From Cryptomeria japonica (lineage: Eukaryota; Streptophyta; Pinopsida; Cupressales; Cupressaceae), in NCBI RefSeq assembly GCF_030272615.1, contig NC_081415.1, positions 628,845,240 to 628,909,239 of the forward strand: a DNA stretch of 64,000 bases. Reading direction: 5' to 3'. The stretch's first letter is position 1. The number at the start of each line of letters is the position of its first letter. The notes below the pieces were generated by a model. That model was given only the letters and a program-made list of their open reading frames with translations, was not told the DNA's origin and did not search any database. Of this stretch, positions 1 through 12,700 are shown one piece after another. Position numbers and translations under genes: made by a program.

Positions 1-574
1 ATTTAACTGTATAAGAAAGAACTAGGCTATTATATCTATCTTAGGCCAGTTGCTCTTCTGAATCCTGTATCAATTTTTCTACTGGGAGAACCTTTTGGTA
101 GCGTTTAGCTTCTCTTCTTTGTTGTTTCATCCTTCTTGCACCTGAAATCTTGAACTGTACTTTTCTTGCCATAAACTGTATTAATCAAATCATAAAATAA
201 AAGAAAGTTGATCTCGGATTAACCAAATTTGAGAAAGAATTAAATAGAACAAATAACAGATGGAAGAAAAAAATTAAACAACAAAGCTTCCTGTGAATGC
301 GTGATCCAGAAAGGGCGATTGCATAATCGTGACATGGCGATTGCGTGACCCTATTAGAACGAATGCGTGACCCCAAAGGGTCAAATATGTGATCCTGTCT
401 ATGTGATTGCATGATGATGTAAGCTTGATTGCATGACAAAAAAATCTTTTCTTGAAATTCGTGCAACTTGCAAAATAAAAATAAAAATAAAAATCCGCAC
501 AATCTGCAAAAATCACACAAAAAAAATAAAGAAGGTTAAATTGTTGTTAGTTCATGTTGGGTTCACCAAAAATG
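1..574 (-). mobile_element. Gyp1 internal leader (partial), with PBS
   Basis: This is the non-coding start of the internal region of a minus-strand gypsy-type element whose body continues off the left edge. Read on the minus strand, a primer-binding-site-like TGGTGAACCCAACATGAAC starts at 568, six bases after the LTR end. The same PBS core appears in GypC and GypD. About 130 bases downstream (437-299) lie roughly seven degenerate copies of a GTCACGCA(A/T)TC motif. No reading frame here looks coding. Confidence 0.7.
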
Positions 575-1827
575 TGCGCATGTAAAATCCATCTTATAAA
601 AACAAGTAATCAATTAGAAGCAAAAAGGAAAATCACAAATCCCTTCTAATCAAAGAATTTAAGAAACTAACAATGGAATGATACAACCAAGCAAAATAGG
701 AATTATAATTTCAATCAATAAAAACTCCCTATTCTGTGACTGCGTAGAACTTCCATTTCTCTTCTCCTCTTCATGGTATGATGGCTCTCAGATATTGCGC
801 TGGTAACCTGCAAGTGACACAAAGATTCAAAGTTTGTGATTCCAGTTGATTGTGAGGATTGAATGCTCAATTTATAGAAAATTGGATCAGATAGATTGAA
901 AGGTGGAACTCAAGTAAGCTCAAATGAAAATTGATAGTTGAATTGCTGATTGTAGGAGTGAAACTCAATAGATTGAATAGATTAATTGAGTTAATTGATT
1001 GAGAAAAAGTTGACTGAGGGAAGAAAAAGAATGATTGGAGGAAATAAAGAGGATGACAAAGAAAGCTTAATTTAGAAAAAGCTAACTAAAAGATGGAAAT
1101 AGAGATTGGAGAGATAAATGATTTAATTAATTAATTGATTTAATTAATTAATTTAGCATGTGCTTGCATTTAGATTTAGATTTTCAATTTAATCTTTGCA
1201 TGAGATTTTAATTCAAATATTGAATTTATTAATTCAATTTAGTATTTGAATATATTTAGAACTTGACTTTGATTTTCAATTTAAATTTTGAAATCATGCA
1301 CATGTGATTGAATTTGGAAGAAATTAGAAGAATATGAAATTAAATGAAATTAGAATTTGGGGATTTGGAAATGGAAGAATTAATTAGTTAATTAAATAAT
1401 TTAAAGAAACTATTTAATTATTTAGAAATGGACTTTAATTAAATAATAAAGATTATTTAATTTAAAGGATTAAATCGTAATTAATTAAATAATAAATATT
1501 TAATTAATATTTAGAAGAGGGTTAATGATTGAATGATGATTAGAGATAGAAATTGAATAATTAACAATTTATTTAAATAATAAAGATGATTTAAATTGGG
1601 GAATTAATTAGAATTAATTAAATAATAAATATTTAACTAATATTTAGAAAATGAATAAAATGTTTAAATGATGATAGAATAGGAAAATAGAATAATTAAA
1701 AAGATGATGAAGAAATATGAAATTAGAAGAAATAGATTAATTAAATTAATTAAATAATTAAAGAATTATTTAATCAATTAGAGGAATAATTAGTACATTG
1801 TCAATGAGACATTTTTAGGTGTCTACA
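575..1827 (-). repeat. Gyp1 5' LTR
   Basis: The minus-strand LTR is 1253 bp, begins TGTAGACACC at 1827 and ends ...TGCGCA at 575, directly before a spacer and PBS, so it is a 5' LTR. The start matches the GypC LTR start (TGTAGACACCTAAAAATG). The body is strongly AT-rich with many TTAATTAA-type runs, as in the GypC LTR. A TATAAAT motif on the minus strand near 869-876 is a candidate TATA box. It interrupts the gag of Gyp2. The matching target duplication lies outside the window. Confidence 0.8.
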
Positions 1828-3034
1828 GTAGTTACTACTCTTCTGATCGTCAAAGCTTCACCTCTTTTAGGGTAACCATAGCTATCAAGGGTATTGGCAC
1901 TCTGGTATGTATTTGCACTTGCCACACTTTGGCAATCAGATTCTTGGATCAAGTTACTTCTTCTTTCCCCATGGAACTAGTAGGCTTGTCAGGACACCTA
2001 TTGGCCATGTGCCCTTCTTGATTGTAGTTATAGCATCTGATTGGACCTCTACCTTGAGATCTTCCCCTAAATGGTGGTTGTCTTCCTCTAAAATTACCCC
2101 TCTAATTGTATCCTCCATTGCTATTGTGACTACTTTCTCCTTTAGTACCTTCTTGATTTGTTTCACCTTGGTTTCCAAAACTATTTCCCTTACCTCTAAA
2201 AAAAATTCTTCCACCCCTCTTCTGTCTTCTTCTTCCTTTATTGTTATGATCTTGCCTCCTTTTGATTTTCTATTCCACCTTGATGGCAAGTTGATGACAT
2301 TTACCAACTGTATCCGGACTAAGGAGGTTTAGTTCTTCTAGGATGTTGTACCTTAATCCATTTAGGTACCAGGAAACCTTTTCACTCTCCTCCTCCTTTG
2401 TCTTAGTTTTCATACATAGCCTTTGGAACTCCTCAGTGTAAGAGTTCACATCCATCTCCTTCTGCTTGAGATTTTGCCTCCTCTTGTGGATTTGAACATC
2501 ATAATCCTTGGATACATAAGCCTCCTTTACTAAGGAAACCATATTTTTCCAAGAAACAATCTTGGGTTTGTTGTCCTTTTCTCTCTCTTCCTGGACAAAG
2601 TTCCACCAAGCTAGGGTGGCTCCCTTCAACTTGGATTTAGCAATCTTCACCTTCTGGTGCCCTGGAATGTCTTCACATTCAAAGAAACTAGACAGGGAGT
2701 CTATGCAATCCACCACTACATTTGGTTCCATCTTCCCAGTGAAAGTTGGCAAATCAATCTTCTGCTCCATGGTTCTTCTCTCCATGGACTTGAGGGAATT
2801 AAGGAAGTGCCTTTGGTCAGGAGGGATCACCTCTTCCTCTGGCATAGGGATCTCATCTTCATCCCCTTCTTCACCACTACTAGTGCCTCCATATTGCTTC
2901 CCATCTACTCTACCCCTCAACCTCTCTATCTCCTTCTGCATGGCCTTGTAAGCATTGGCTTTCTCTCTCACAATCTTAGCCAATTCCATGTTGGTGTTCG
3001 GTCCCCTAGGGACTTCTTCCTCTCCCTCTGTCAT
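1828..3034 (-). pseudogene. Gyp2 gag (capsid) pseudogene, truncated by Gyp1
   Basis: The Ty3/gypsy gag polyprotein forms the particle shell. The frame starts at 3034 and gives 254 residues: an acidic N-terminal region with a GEEGDEDE stretch, then a retrotransposon gag (capsid) domain with the typical WWNFVQ, LKQKEMDVNSYTEEFQRL and GLRYNILEEL blocks. Frameshifts near 2270-2310 and again before 2040 carry it on. A zinc knuckle is readable near 2035-1995 as CYNYNQEGHMANRC, where the second Cys of C-x2-C-x4-H-x4-C is Tyr. The frame is cut at 1827 by Gyp1, so protease and polymerase are absent here. The identification is firm; the gene is clearly dead. Confidence 0.85.
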
Positions 3035-3073
3035 TTTCTCAAAATCACTATCTCTTTAGCAAATCTGTTACTA

Positions 3074-3085
3074 CCTCTAATACCA
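3074..3085 (-). promoter_or_regulatory. Gyp2 primer binding site
   Basis: On the minus strand TGGTATTAGAGG follows the LTR end after a 5-base spacer (3090-3086). It resembles the initiator-Met type PBS TGGTATCAGAGC with two or three changes. It fixes 3091-4182 as a 5' LTR and the gag at 3034 as its product. Confidence 0.7.
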
Positions 3086-3090
3086 CTTCA

Positions 3091-4182
3091 TGTAGAGACC
3101 TCCTTGTATCTTGTCAAACACTCCAAGATGTATGACACTGACCCTTGAAAACACCAATAGGATCCTACAAGGCAAGACTCTACAATCTTAGTTCCAATTC
3201 CTCACCTCATTCCAAGATTCATACTACTCAAATTGGGTAACTTGCTCCAGCATGCATCATGAAACCTCCTAAGGTTCCTGACCTTTTACAACACCTATTT
3301 TGGATCATACAACACTCACTAGACTAGACCAAACACTAGTTTCAAGGATTCAACCCAATTCCCTATGACACCTTCACAATTAGGCCTATTTGCTTGTAGC
3401 CCTTGGAGGCGGGTAATGGGACCTTAAGTCCAAACTTTTTTGAACCACCTAGAAAATAAATCATATATTTAGATACCCTTTATGGTCTTACACAATCCTC
3501 CAAAAGGAGAGGTCAAAATTTGACAAGGAAAGGTCTGAACCTGGTGATGACCAACTGTCCTAAAGGTGGTGATGACCAACTATCCTAAAGGGCTAATTAG
3601 GCCTCTATTTGTGAAGCAGCTATATAAAAATGGTCACACCTTACAACCTCAACCCCATGGGCATGTAGGGAACCATAAACCATTATAGATTCTAGGGTTA
3701 CACACCTGGAATCATCGCCAATTGTCTTGTAGGGTAATTATTGCAGTCTAAGGGCTAGGTAGCCACATAGAGATGTCTACCTAGGGACTGATCAAACACA
3801 TATCTCCCTTGCTCCTCCCATATAATGCATTTGGAATCATAGAATACATAGGCCACAATTGCATCCCACCCACTACCATGAGTTTTAGATGAACAGGTTG
3901 CAAGTTATGGCCATGGGAAGGCAAAACCCTAGTTTTCCGGGTACCTACAGCAAAACAAATGATCAAGATCTCAAATCAAGACCAAACCATTGATAACTCA
4001 CTACACTAACAAAATCAAAATATTGGGGATTAGTCCCAATTCATACAACTCTGTACCCCATGCCAAAACGTCACAGTTTGCATGAAAAACTCAGAATTTC
4101 TTATTGCTTGAAATCATAAAATATTTCTTTGTATAGTCTCTCCTTGGGAATTGTGTCCATGAGGTGTTTATACCCCTCTACA
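3091..4182 (-). repeat. Gyp2 5' LTR
   Basis: The minus-strand LTR is 1092 bp and runs from TGTAGAG (4182) to CTCTACA (3091), a perfect 7-bp terminal inverted repeat. It is followed by the PBS and gag of Gyp2. A TATATAG motif on the minus strand near 3612-3619 is a possible TATA box. The outer flank at 4183 reads, on the minus strand, as a G-rich TTTGGGGGCAGC, which resembles a polypurine tract and leaves open that another internal region once lay there. Confidence 0.75.
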
Positions 4183-5984
4183 GCTGCCCCCAAATGAAAA
4201 TAAGAGGTTAGAGCCATTGGAGGAGTTAAACCAACAAAAATTCAAAAAGTTGCACAAAAGTTGCTCATGACAACTCAAAAATGTCATTTCTTGCACCCGA
4301 ATGACTTAGGTCAAGACTAACACCTCTAAACACCCTAGAGCACATAAAACAACTAAAATCACTAGGAAAAACCTATCCTAAGCATACTTAGTTCCCTTTT
4401 TTGCAAAATTCCCAATTGGCTTATCAAGATGCCAAAATAGGAGTTTGGCTCACAAGATGGGGTCCTTTATTACAAACACAAAATGCATGATTGAAAACAA
4501 AAGGAAAACATCCTAAGACATGTTTAAGGTCTTATCCTTCCTCCTCTAAGCCTGAATGGTCAAGTTGAAGGAGTGCCCCTGCACCAGAACACTACCACAA
4601 AATAGAAAAAAGAAAGATATTCTGATTTGATTTTAAAATGTTGCAACTAACTTATAGTTGTAATAGATCAATGCCTCAATCTGGGCATAGAGTCAATACA
4701 AATAGCCATAAATGAAATCCAAGTTTCACATCAGATTTACTAAAAGATATCCATGTATTAATTCCTTACATTAATATATTCTAGCCTTCAAATCAAAAGA
4801 TCATACAAATCCAAACATTAATTCAGTTTCATAATATCTGCTCATAGAATTTAAATCCCTTCTGTAAAAGATGCCTACGAACATGAATTACACTCTCCCT
4901 TGGAGAGGATAAATTCAAACTCCATTGAAGACTGGATTTATTGAAATTGAAAAATACTTGAAGACAATCAAATGGAAATGTATATATGCCTTACATATAT
5001 ATGACCTGCAACTAAGAATTTATAGCTAAATGTATTTATTCAATGACAGAAGAATGAGAACATCAGCAATTACAACCAAGAAAACTAAATGCATAAGACT
5101 GGAACCCCTCTTGGAAATCTCCTTTGGAGAAATTCTCCAAAAAATTGGAACCCTTACAAATGAGAACAATTGAGAATATAAAGAAGAGGGAAAAGATCAA
5201 ATTCTGGCATCACAAATTGCCAAGTGTCCTCTTTCCCTAACTAAAAAATTCTTTGCATTATGCCCATGGAAACTTCTCTCAAAATATCTGATATTTGTTG
5301 ACCCTAATTGCTTAAATGAATTCATCACTTTGAGAGATTTCCAATGACATATGATACTTGTATATTTGGGTAAACAAATACCCCTCCAGTGAATTAATCC
5401 CGGATGCAGACTAGATATTTAAATTTTTTTATTTTTTACTATAGTCTGGCTATACGTTTAATTTTGATTTTTTCCTTCTACGCCCCACCACGTGTCAACC
5501 TATGGTTTGCTTGGAATCCACCTGGGTGCCACCTATCCTGCCACCTCAACACTATTGGACCCACCACCCGACCTTGGCTCTTCTTTGTCGCTGAGTCATG
5601 ATGGGTAATCGTCGAGCTATTTCTCATTGCGGATCAGCAACCATCGTTAATCTTCCTCGGACTTGTCACCTTTTTAACACACCCGAGCTGCTCTCTTCTG
5701 TCGGGCCCACCATTCAGTCGCTGGGTCACGATGGGTAACCATCGTGCAACTCCCCATTATGGATCAATGACCACCATTAGATCATTTTAAATCTATATGC
5801 TCATTAACTTTCCTTTCTGTTGCAAAATTTGGGCACCTCGAGATGCATGCACGTGCATGGGGTCCATTGGGTCACCAAGCTACTTCTTGTCAAAAGCCTT
5901 TAAGCTTTGGATACTAGATGTACATGTGGGTTTATACTTAAATGCAAAATATTCCCTCCCCACAACCAATGTGGGATAAATGCC
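4183..5984. other. No recognised gene
   Basis: I found no convincing reading frame, LTR or RNA gene here. Short open frames at 5404-5601 and 5797-5979 show no known domain. Two roughly 65-bp stretches, about 5588-5650 and 5717-5785, are diverged direct duplicates sharing GCTG(A/G)GTCA(T/C)GATGGGTAA. A G-box-like CACGTG core occurs near 5490, without further support for a promoter. Confidence 0.4.
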
Positions 5985-6870
5985 TTATGCCTAGCGTTTG
6001 CATTTGCTTAAAAGTTTATAAAGTCTTTTCTAACTTTGCCCATCTGCTGCGTTGGATTTTGGGTGAACACTTGCCAATTTGCATTTGTTTGAAATAACTA
6101 AAACCTTCTCCATAGCACATAGGAATTGGAATTACACCTACCAATATGCATTAGCTTGAAATTTCCTAATGCCTGCCACACCACAAAGCAGGGAATGATG
6201 ACTTTACACCAAACAATTACATTCGATGAAATCTTTATATGCCTTAGTCATGCAGGGAGGAGTTGGTAAATGTCATGGGATTTAGTTTTACATGTGCCAT
6301 TGCATTTACATGAAAGTTTCTAATCATTTTTAACCATCATGCCACATGCACACACAGACGAGGAGGAGCTGCCAAGGTCGTGGAACTTTGTTTTTATGCC
6401 TGGCAATCATGCATTTTGCTGAAGGTTTCTAAGCATTCCCAGCCAATTGCCACGCCATATGCACAGCAGGGAGGATGCTGATAGGGGTTTTGGATACTAA
6501 ACTTTACACCTGCCAAATAAATTTTCTTTAAAGGTTTTAATGCCTCCTCTGTTAACCATGTAGGAAAGATGTTGGCAAGGCACGTGAGACTTTGGCTTTA
6601 AGCTTGCCAATGCTTTTGCTTAATAGTTTCTAACGGCATTACCAGACTGCCACACAAGGAAGAAGAAGGACTTGGTCATACACCTGCCAATGCATTTGTT
6701 TGAAAACTCTTAAAACACCTTCTCCATTATTACACCATCTACAGGGGAGGATTTGGTAATTGCACAAAAGCTTCAAATGGCCTTTTCTGCCACTTTCCAG
6801 CTCACTGCAAGGAGGACTAGAAAAGGTTATCAATTGAATTCTCTTGAAAGTTCTAACACCTTTCCAATGA
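5985..6870. repeat. Decayed tandem repeat, about ten copies
   Basis: A unit of about 70-115 bp recurs about ten times, each time with a core like TGCCAATGCATTTGCTTGAA followed by AGTTTCTAA. Most copies then have a CCACACCATATGCA-like part and AGGGAGGAG-TTGG. Cores start near 5998, 6078, 6143, 6211, 6294, 6402, 6512, 6605, 6686 and 6826. The copies differ from one another by many substitutions and short indels, so the array is old. It does not match the LTR families elsewhere in the window. Confidence 0.75.
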
Positions 6871-8659
6871 GATCTTTCAAAAACTCTTATTCTTTTGAAT
6901 AACCATGCTGCATTTTTATACAAGAAGAAAGCAAAGTAGAGTACGTAACAATATCTAGAATTAGACCCCCATCTTGCATCTATTCAAACAACTTAAAAAA
7001 CTGTTCCGAACCTCCCGTTGGAAATAAAGCATTTTAACATTGCATTACATACAATCACATTTGATTTGATACTTGTGTCTTTTGAATTGTAATAAAGATC
7101 CAAAGCATTTTTAGGGAGGCGTTCTTTCCCCATTAATGTCATAAAACTTGTTTAAGAGGAAGCAGTAACATTGCCATGTTTCTCTATCTAGTGAAACAGT
7201 TGCCACAACATTGTCTTGAAACTTTCTACGGCCTTTAACATCCACTTTCCAGCTCACGACACCCTTCTTGTCTGTGAACCATTCTTGTGTCTCTTTGAAG
7301 TCATATTTTAACAGTAGATGGGGCCAAATTGGTACAATCTATAGAACCCTTAGATGTCTTTAATATCTTCTCTACTTTAACATATTTTTGTTTCTTAATC
7401 ACGAATGATTTAACAAAAAATTCAACATCTCCTCCAAAGTGGTAATACAAAATCATAAGCTAGGTCGGGCCCCAAAAGTGGGTCTGGCTAAAAAAAATAA
7501 AATTGTTTTCATTCAACTGACCCTTGAAATGCCTTCAAGTATCTTAAACATGCCTCCGGTGTTGATTTGCACCATTATCTAATCATTAAACTGAGTTTTG
7601 CAACTCACTGACAATTGTGCCACATTTTTGCATTTAAACCCAAAGATGCATTTCAAAAACTAATCAAAACACCTTTTTGTACCTCACCCACTAGAAGACA
7701 TACTATCATTCACTCTACAAAACCATTCCTCATGACGAATCCTCGGCGATGAGATATTAATTGTTGAAGTTAATTAAATGTCTTTGTCAGCATTTGGACC
7801 TGCTAAAATCCTTGTATACGGACCTCAAAGTGTACACATTAAAAATATCAAATGATCTTCGTGGATCCACAAATCTTGGACATAGGTACTTTGAAGTACA
7901 AGGAAGACCATAGAATTCTTAGTTTGACCAAAAGGCTGATGGGGTGCAGATGGTGAGCTCAAGAAAATAGCCACTTTAATAGAGGTAACAATGAAAGTTC
8001 AGAAAACTGAACAGAATGGCTCAAGAAATCATCTTGGAAAACTGATTAAACGGATTTGCAGGAGCTTCAAACTGGGGACATAGCTTGTCTTTCATACTAG
8101 TAGTACCCTGGAAGAAATATTCTGACATAACATTCATCGGGGCATTTATTACACATATGCAAAGTGGTGCTCTGACTAGCTATTGAAACAAGGACTTATG
8201 CAAACAGTACAAACTGCAAATGGATTGAGCTTGTCAAATGGAGCAAATGGATTCATAGGGACTTGAAATTCAGCATTTAGACTCACCTATATGCATAAAA
8301 TTCAATGCACTTTCAATTTCAACATGAAAATCAACTGGTCATAAAATGCAAAGCCTAAAAGTAGGCCACTTAGTAAAATCCGAATTTGTACCTCTGATGG
8401 ACTTTCAACTCATCCCTTGATATGGGTAATTGATAAACTAATGTAAATTGAAATCTGAAAGTTGTAACACACTGCATAGGCCAAATGAAAGGTGTACAAC
8501 AAGTTTCCAAAGCCTTACCTCTTGATAATCAACTAGCTCCATTTTACATGCCCTCAAAGTAGACCTCTCAGGTTGATTCATTAGGTGGTCATTTGAAAGT
8601 GCAGATGCAAACTTTTGAAATAGGCCTCTCAAAATAATCAAATTTTATGAGTCCCAATA
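6871..8659. other. No recognised gene
   Basis: This is non-coding, moderately AT-rich sequence. I saw no domain-bearing frame, LTR pair, PBS or RNA gene. It abuts the truncated Cop1 LTR at about 8660 with no LTR-type terminus, so the junction is probably a deletion or recombination point rather than an insertion edge. Confidence 0.4.
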
Positions 8660-9657
8660 GTTGTCTTGTACAATGTGCAATGATTTCTATGTAATCCAAC
8701 GGTCCTGTTTGAACCGATTTGTTTGTAATCTCTATGAGATCTCAGGTTTGTGATGTGTTACCGACCTATTGTTTTGCTTATAAGGTCAATGAGTTGTTTT
8801 GTTGTAGTGTTGTAAATTTTGGTTAAGTGTCAGTGTGATTGATTGTCAAACTAGAAGGAGTATCTGGAAAATGTTTGAAGGCATAAAGGAGCATGAAAAA
8901 GATCTGATCAAGAAGAGTAGTGCTATTTACCAGATCAACAAGATGTTGTTGTTCTCTAACAATTACAATAGTTGAATCCCTTAACTAGGTAGGCTTTAAC
9001 AAGCTTAGTGCTTTCTAAATCCTCTAGGCAGGTGATCCATTATCTTGGATTTCAAATCCTCTATCAAGGTTACTCCTAACAGAGTATTGCTTTTAACAGG
9101 GCATTGTAGTCAATCCCTTAACCGGGTGGTCCTTAACCAGATCTGTTCCTAACAGGACATTTTTGTCAAGCTTTAACAGGCTTGGCTCCTAACAGGGCAA
9201 ACTTCAGAAGAGTTCAGAATACTTGTGGGTATTCATCCCCACCATGGTTTTTCCCATTTGGGTTTCCAAGTCAAAAATCATTGTGTCAAGTGGTGAATAG
9301 TTTTTGTGGTTATGTTTTGATATGGTTAATCTATTTAACTGGTAAAGCCACTTAGATGTGTTAAGATGACCGACAGTAATTTGAAATGTGCTTTTACTAA
9401 TGTTAGTAAAATGATTTGATGTTTTGATTAAATGGTTTGAGAGTTTTAGATCTATTATATTGTTATTCTATTATGCCAGTCAACCAGTAAACTATTAGAG
9501 CAGTTGTAGTTTGTAGTTCAGTGTTTGAACCAGTTAGTTCAGTGATTGATTTATGAGTTGATTTTTGAGTTTGGTGAAAGTTTAGTTTGTTTTCCATCTA
9601 CTGATTCACCCCCCTATCAGTAGTTGACCAGATCATTATTGATTCATCATATCATCA
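8660..9657 (+). repeat. Cop1 5' LTR, truncated at its left end
   Basis: It matches 14579-15576 of the 3' LTR from TTGTCTTGTACAAT onward and ends ...ATCATATCATCA directly before AT and a PBS. The first ~390 bp of the LTR (equivalent to 14187-14578) are missing. It carries the CTGATTCACCCCCC block seen near the ends of several copia LTRs in this window. From 9168 onward it is identical, base for base, with 15087 onward, whereas the part before that differs at many sites. Confidence 0.85.
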
Positions 9658-9659
9658 AT

Positions 9660-9671
9660 TGGTATTAGAAC
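9660..9671 (+). promoter_or_regulatory. Cop1 primer binding site
   Basis: TGGTATTAGAAC starts two bases after the LTR end. It resembles the initiator-Met PBS TGGTATCAGAGC used by most copia elements, with two changes. It marks the 5' side of Cop1 and precedes the gag start at 9731. The same PBS with the following leader is duplicated at 15579 onward. Confidence 0.8.
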
Positions 9672-9730
9672 ATTTTAGGTCATCTAGTGTCTAAGTCTAA
9701 CGGCTTAAGGTAAAGATCTAGGAGAACGTG

Positions 9731-12700
9731 ATGAAGAAAGAAGGTCCAAAGTTCAATAGGGAAATTACAAAATATGGAGTGATAGGATGAAGATCTATAT
9801 CAAAAGCTTAGGAAGTCAGTATTGGGAACCTGTTGTGACCAAATATAACTTGCCTAGTGGGATTTTGTGTGATGATGAAAAGAAGGAGCAACAAGAGAAT
9901 AATCAAGCATTGGAGGCTATTATCAGTTCCTTGCCCGATTCAGAGTATGTTGATGTCCATGGTTTGGAGACTTCTTATGATGTGTGGAAGAAACTTGAGG
10001 ATATCTATAGCGGTCATGAGCATGTGAATATTGCCAAAGATGAGAGTTTGAGAGGTAAATTCGATGACATGCAGATGGCTGAAGGTGAGAATATTCAATA
10101 GTATGGTCAGAGGATCAAGGTGATAGTCAGTGAGATCAAAAGTGTTGGTGGTAAAGTGGAGGATACCACAATGGTCAGTAAGGTGTTGAGAACCCTTATA
10201 CTGGTCTACACTATCTGAGTTGCAACCATTCAATAACTTAAGTCTATTGATAAAACAAAGGTAACTCTTGACTCCATCATTGGTAAACTCACTGCTTTGA
10301 ATTAAATAGTTTTGATGAGATTGTTCAAAAATTGGAATCTACATTTAGAGCTTCAGTTTCTAATCCACCTGTAAGGAAAAGAAGAGATGTTAGTCACAAT
10401 CATGAGTCTAGATCCAGCAGAGAAGTTGATGATGAAGACAGTCTGATCGATCTTGAAGCATTGTTGGCCAAGCGGTTACCTAGAGGTACTGGTAAGTACA
10501 GAGGTAAATTACCTTTGAAGTGTTTTGCATGTAACCGGATTGGACATATTGTAGCTAACTGTCCAAATGGAGACAATGAGAAGAAACATGAGAAGTATAA
10601 GAAGTACAAAGGAAAAGGTAAAAGAGATTGCCTCATTGTAGTTGATGGTGGAATCATAGATGAGGAATCAGAGGGAGATGCAAATGAAGACATTGTCTTT
10701 GTTGCCATTAAAGAGGAGACATCTGATCAGAAGGCATTAGTTTCTTGCATGGATAATTCTGATGATTGGATTATTGATAGTGGTTGTTCACACCACATGA
10801 CCGATGACCGAAGTAAATTTATTACTTTGAATGAATTTGATGGAGGAGTTGTGAGATTTGGAAATGACTCACCCTGAATGGTAAAAGGTAAGGGAAATAT
10901 TTCTCTTAATGGAAAGAGTAGTGCAGATGATGTCTACTGGGTTGGAGGATTGAAACACAATATGTTGAGTGTTGCTCAACTCAATGACAAAGGTTATCCA
11001 CTGGAATTTAAGAATGGAATGTGCAAAATCTATGGAAGAAAAGGTGAACTGATTGCAACTAGTAAGTAGACAAAAGGTAACTTGTTTCACCTGAACCCTA
11101 AAGTCAACAATTGTTTAATTGCTAAAGTAGAAGATATTTGGCTTTGGCATCGAAGATTTTGTCATGTAAACTTTGATAATATTGTCAAAATCAGTAAGTC
11201 CAAGTCAGTAAGAGGATTTCCTCAGTTGGACAAACCAGTGAATGCTTTGTGTAAGGAATGCTAGTTAGGGAAGGTGACATCCTCAACTTTTAAGAGTAAA
11301 TCTTTCTTAGCAGAAAATTTTCTAGATTTGGTTCATACAGATCTCTATAGACAAATAAGGACTAGAAGTATTCAAGGTGATAGATATTTTATGATCTTCA
11401 CTAATGATTGCTCAAGAATGATGTGGGTCACATTCTTGAAGGGAAAAACATAAGCCTTTAGTAAGTTTAATGAATTTAGGGCCTTAGCTGAAAAGGAAAG
11501 TGGAAAGAAGATAAAGTGCTTAGGAACTGATCAAGGTGGTGAATTTACTTCAAAGGAATTCACTAGATATTGTGAAGATAATGGAATTAAGAGGAAACTT
11601 TCTACATCTAGGACACCACAACAAAATGGTATTGCAGAGAGGAAGAACCAATCATTTATTGAAGCTACTAGAATGATGCTAATACAAGGAGGTGTAGCTA
11701 AAACTTTCTGGAGAGAAGTTGTCAACACAACTGTCTACACTATCAACCAGATATTGGTTAAAAGAGGTAAGGATAAAACTCCTTATGAATACTGATATGG
11801 TAGATCACCTAATGTCAATTACTTTAAGGTTTTTGACAGTAAATGTTTTATCAAGAGAGGTGACTATGTTGGTAAGTTTGATGCTAAGAGTGATGAAGGC
11901 ATGTTTATTGGTTACTCCACCAAGAGAAAAGCCTACAAATGTTACAACAAAAGGACAAAGAAAATCATTGAAATTGTTGATGTCTGAGTGGATGAGTGTC
12001 CTGAAGATTTGGGAGAAACCAGTGAAGAGAAGAAGGAATATGAACCTTACATTCTGATTTTGGAACCAGAACAGTTAAAGCTAGAAGTTGGTGAAATAAA
12101 TATTGTAGTACTAGTTCAACTGGAACATGTAGATTCTGTAGAAGATGAAGATAGTGAGGAAGAATAACTTGAAGATAATGATCATGTTATTCCAAGGTAT
12201 GTGAGACTCAATCATAATTCTGATCAAATTATCAAAGATAAAGATGTTTGTGTGTTAACCAGAAGAAGAATTAGAGAGAATTCTTGTATGATCTCCACTA
12301 TTGAATCTAAAACAACAAAGGAAGCCTTTGGAGATGATCACTGGATCAAGGCTATGGAAGAGGAGCTTGACCAGATTGAGAAGAACAATACATGGACCCT
12401 AGTACCCAGACCGATGAAAAAAAATGTAATAGGTACTAAATGGGTGTTCAGAAATAAACTAAATGAAGATAGAGTAGTAGTTAGAAACAAAGCTAGATTG
12501 GTTTGCAAAGGTTATGCACAAGAAGAAGGAGAAGACTATGGTGAGACATTTGGACCAGTTGCTAGATTGGAAGGTGTTAGGACTCTACTTGCATTTGTAG
12601 CATATAGGGGATTCAAAGTATATTAGATGGATGTGAAGTCAACATTTCTAAATGGAATACTAGAAGAGAAAGTCTACATTGAATAGCCAGATGGCTATGC

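Noticed and set aside
5404-5980. Possible promoter or 5' end of a host gene, with a CACGTG core and GC-richer sequence
   Set aside because: No coding exon with a recognisable domain or consistent splice signals follows, so there is no support beyond a short motif.
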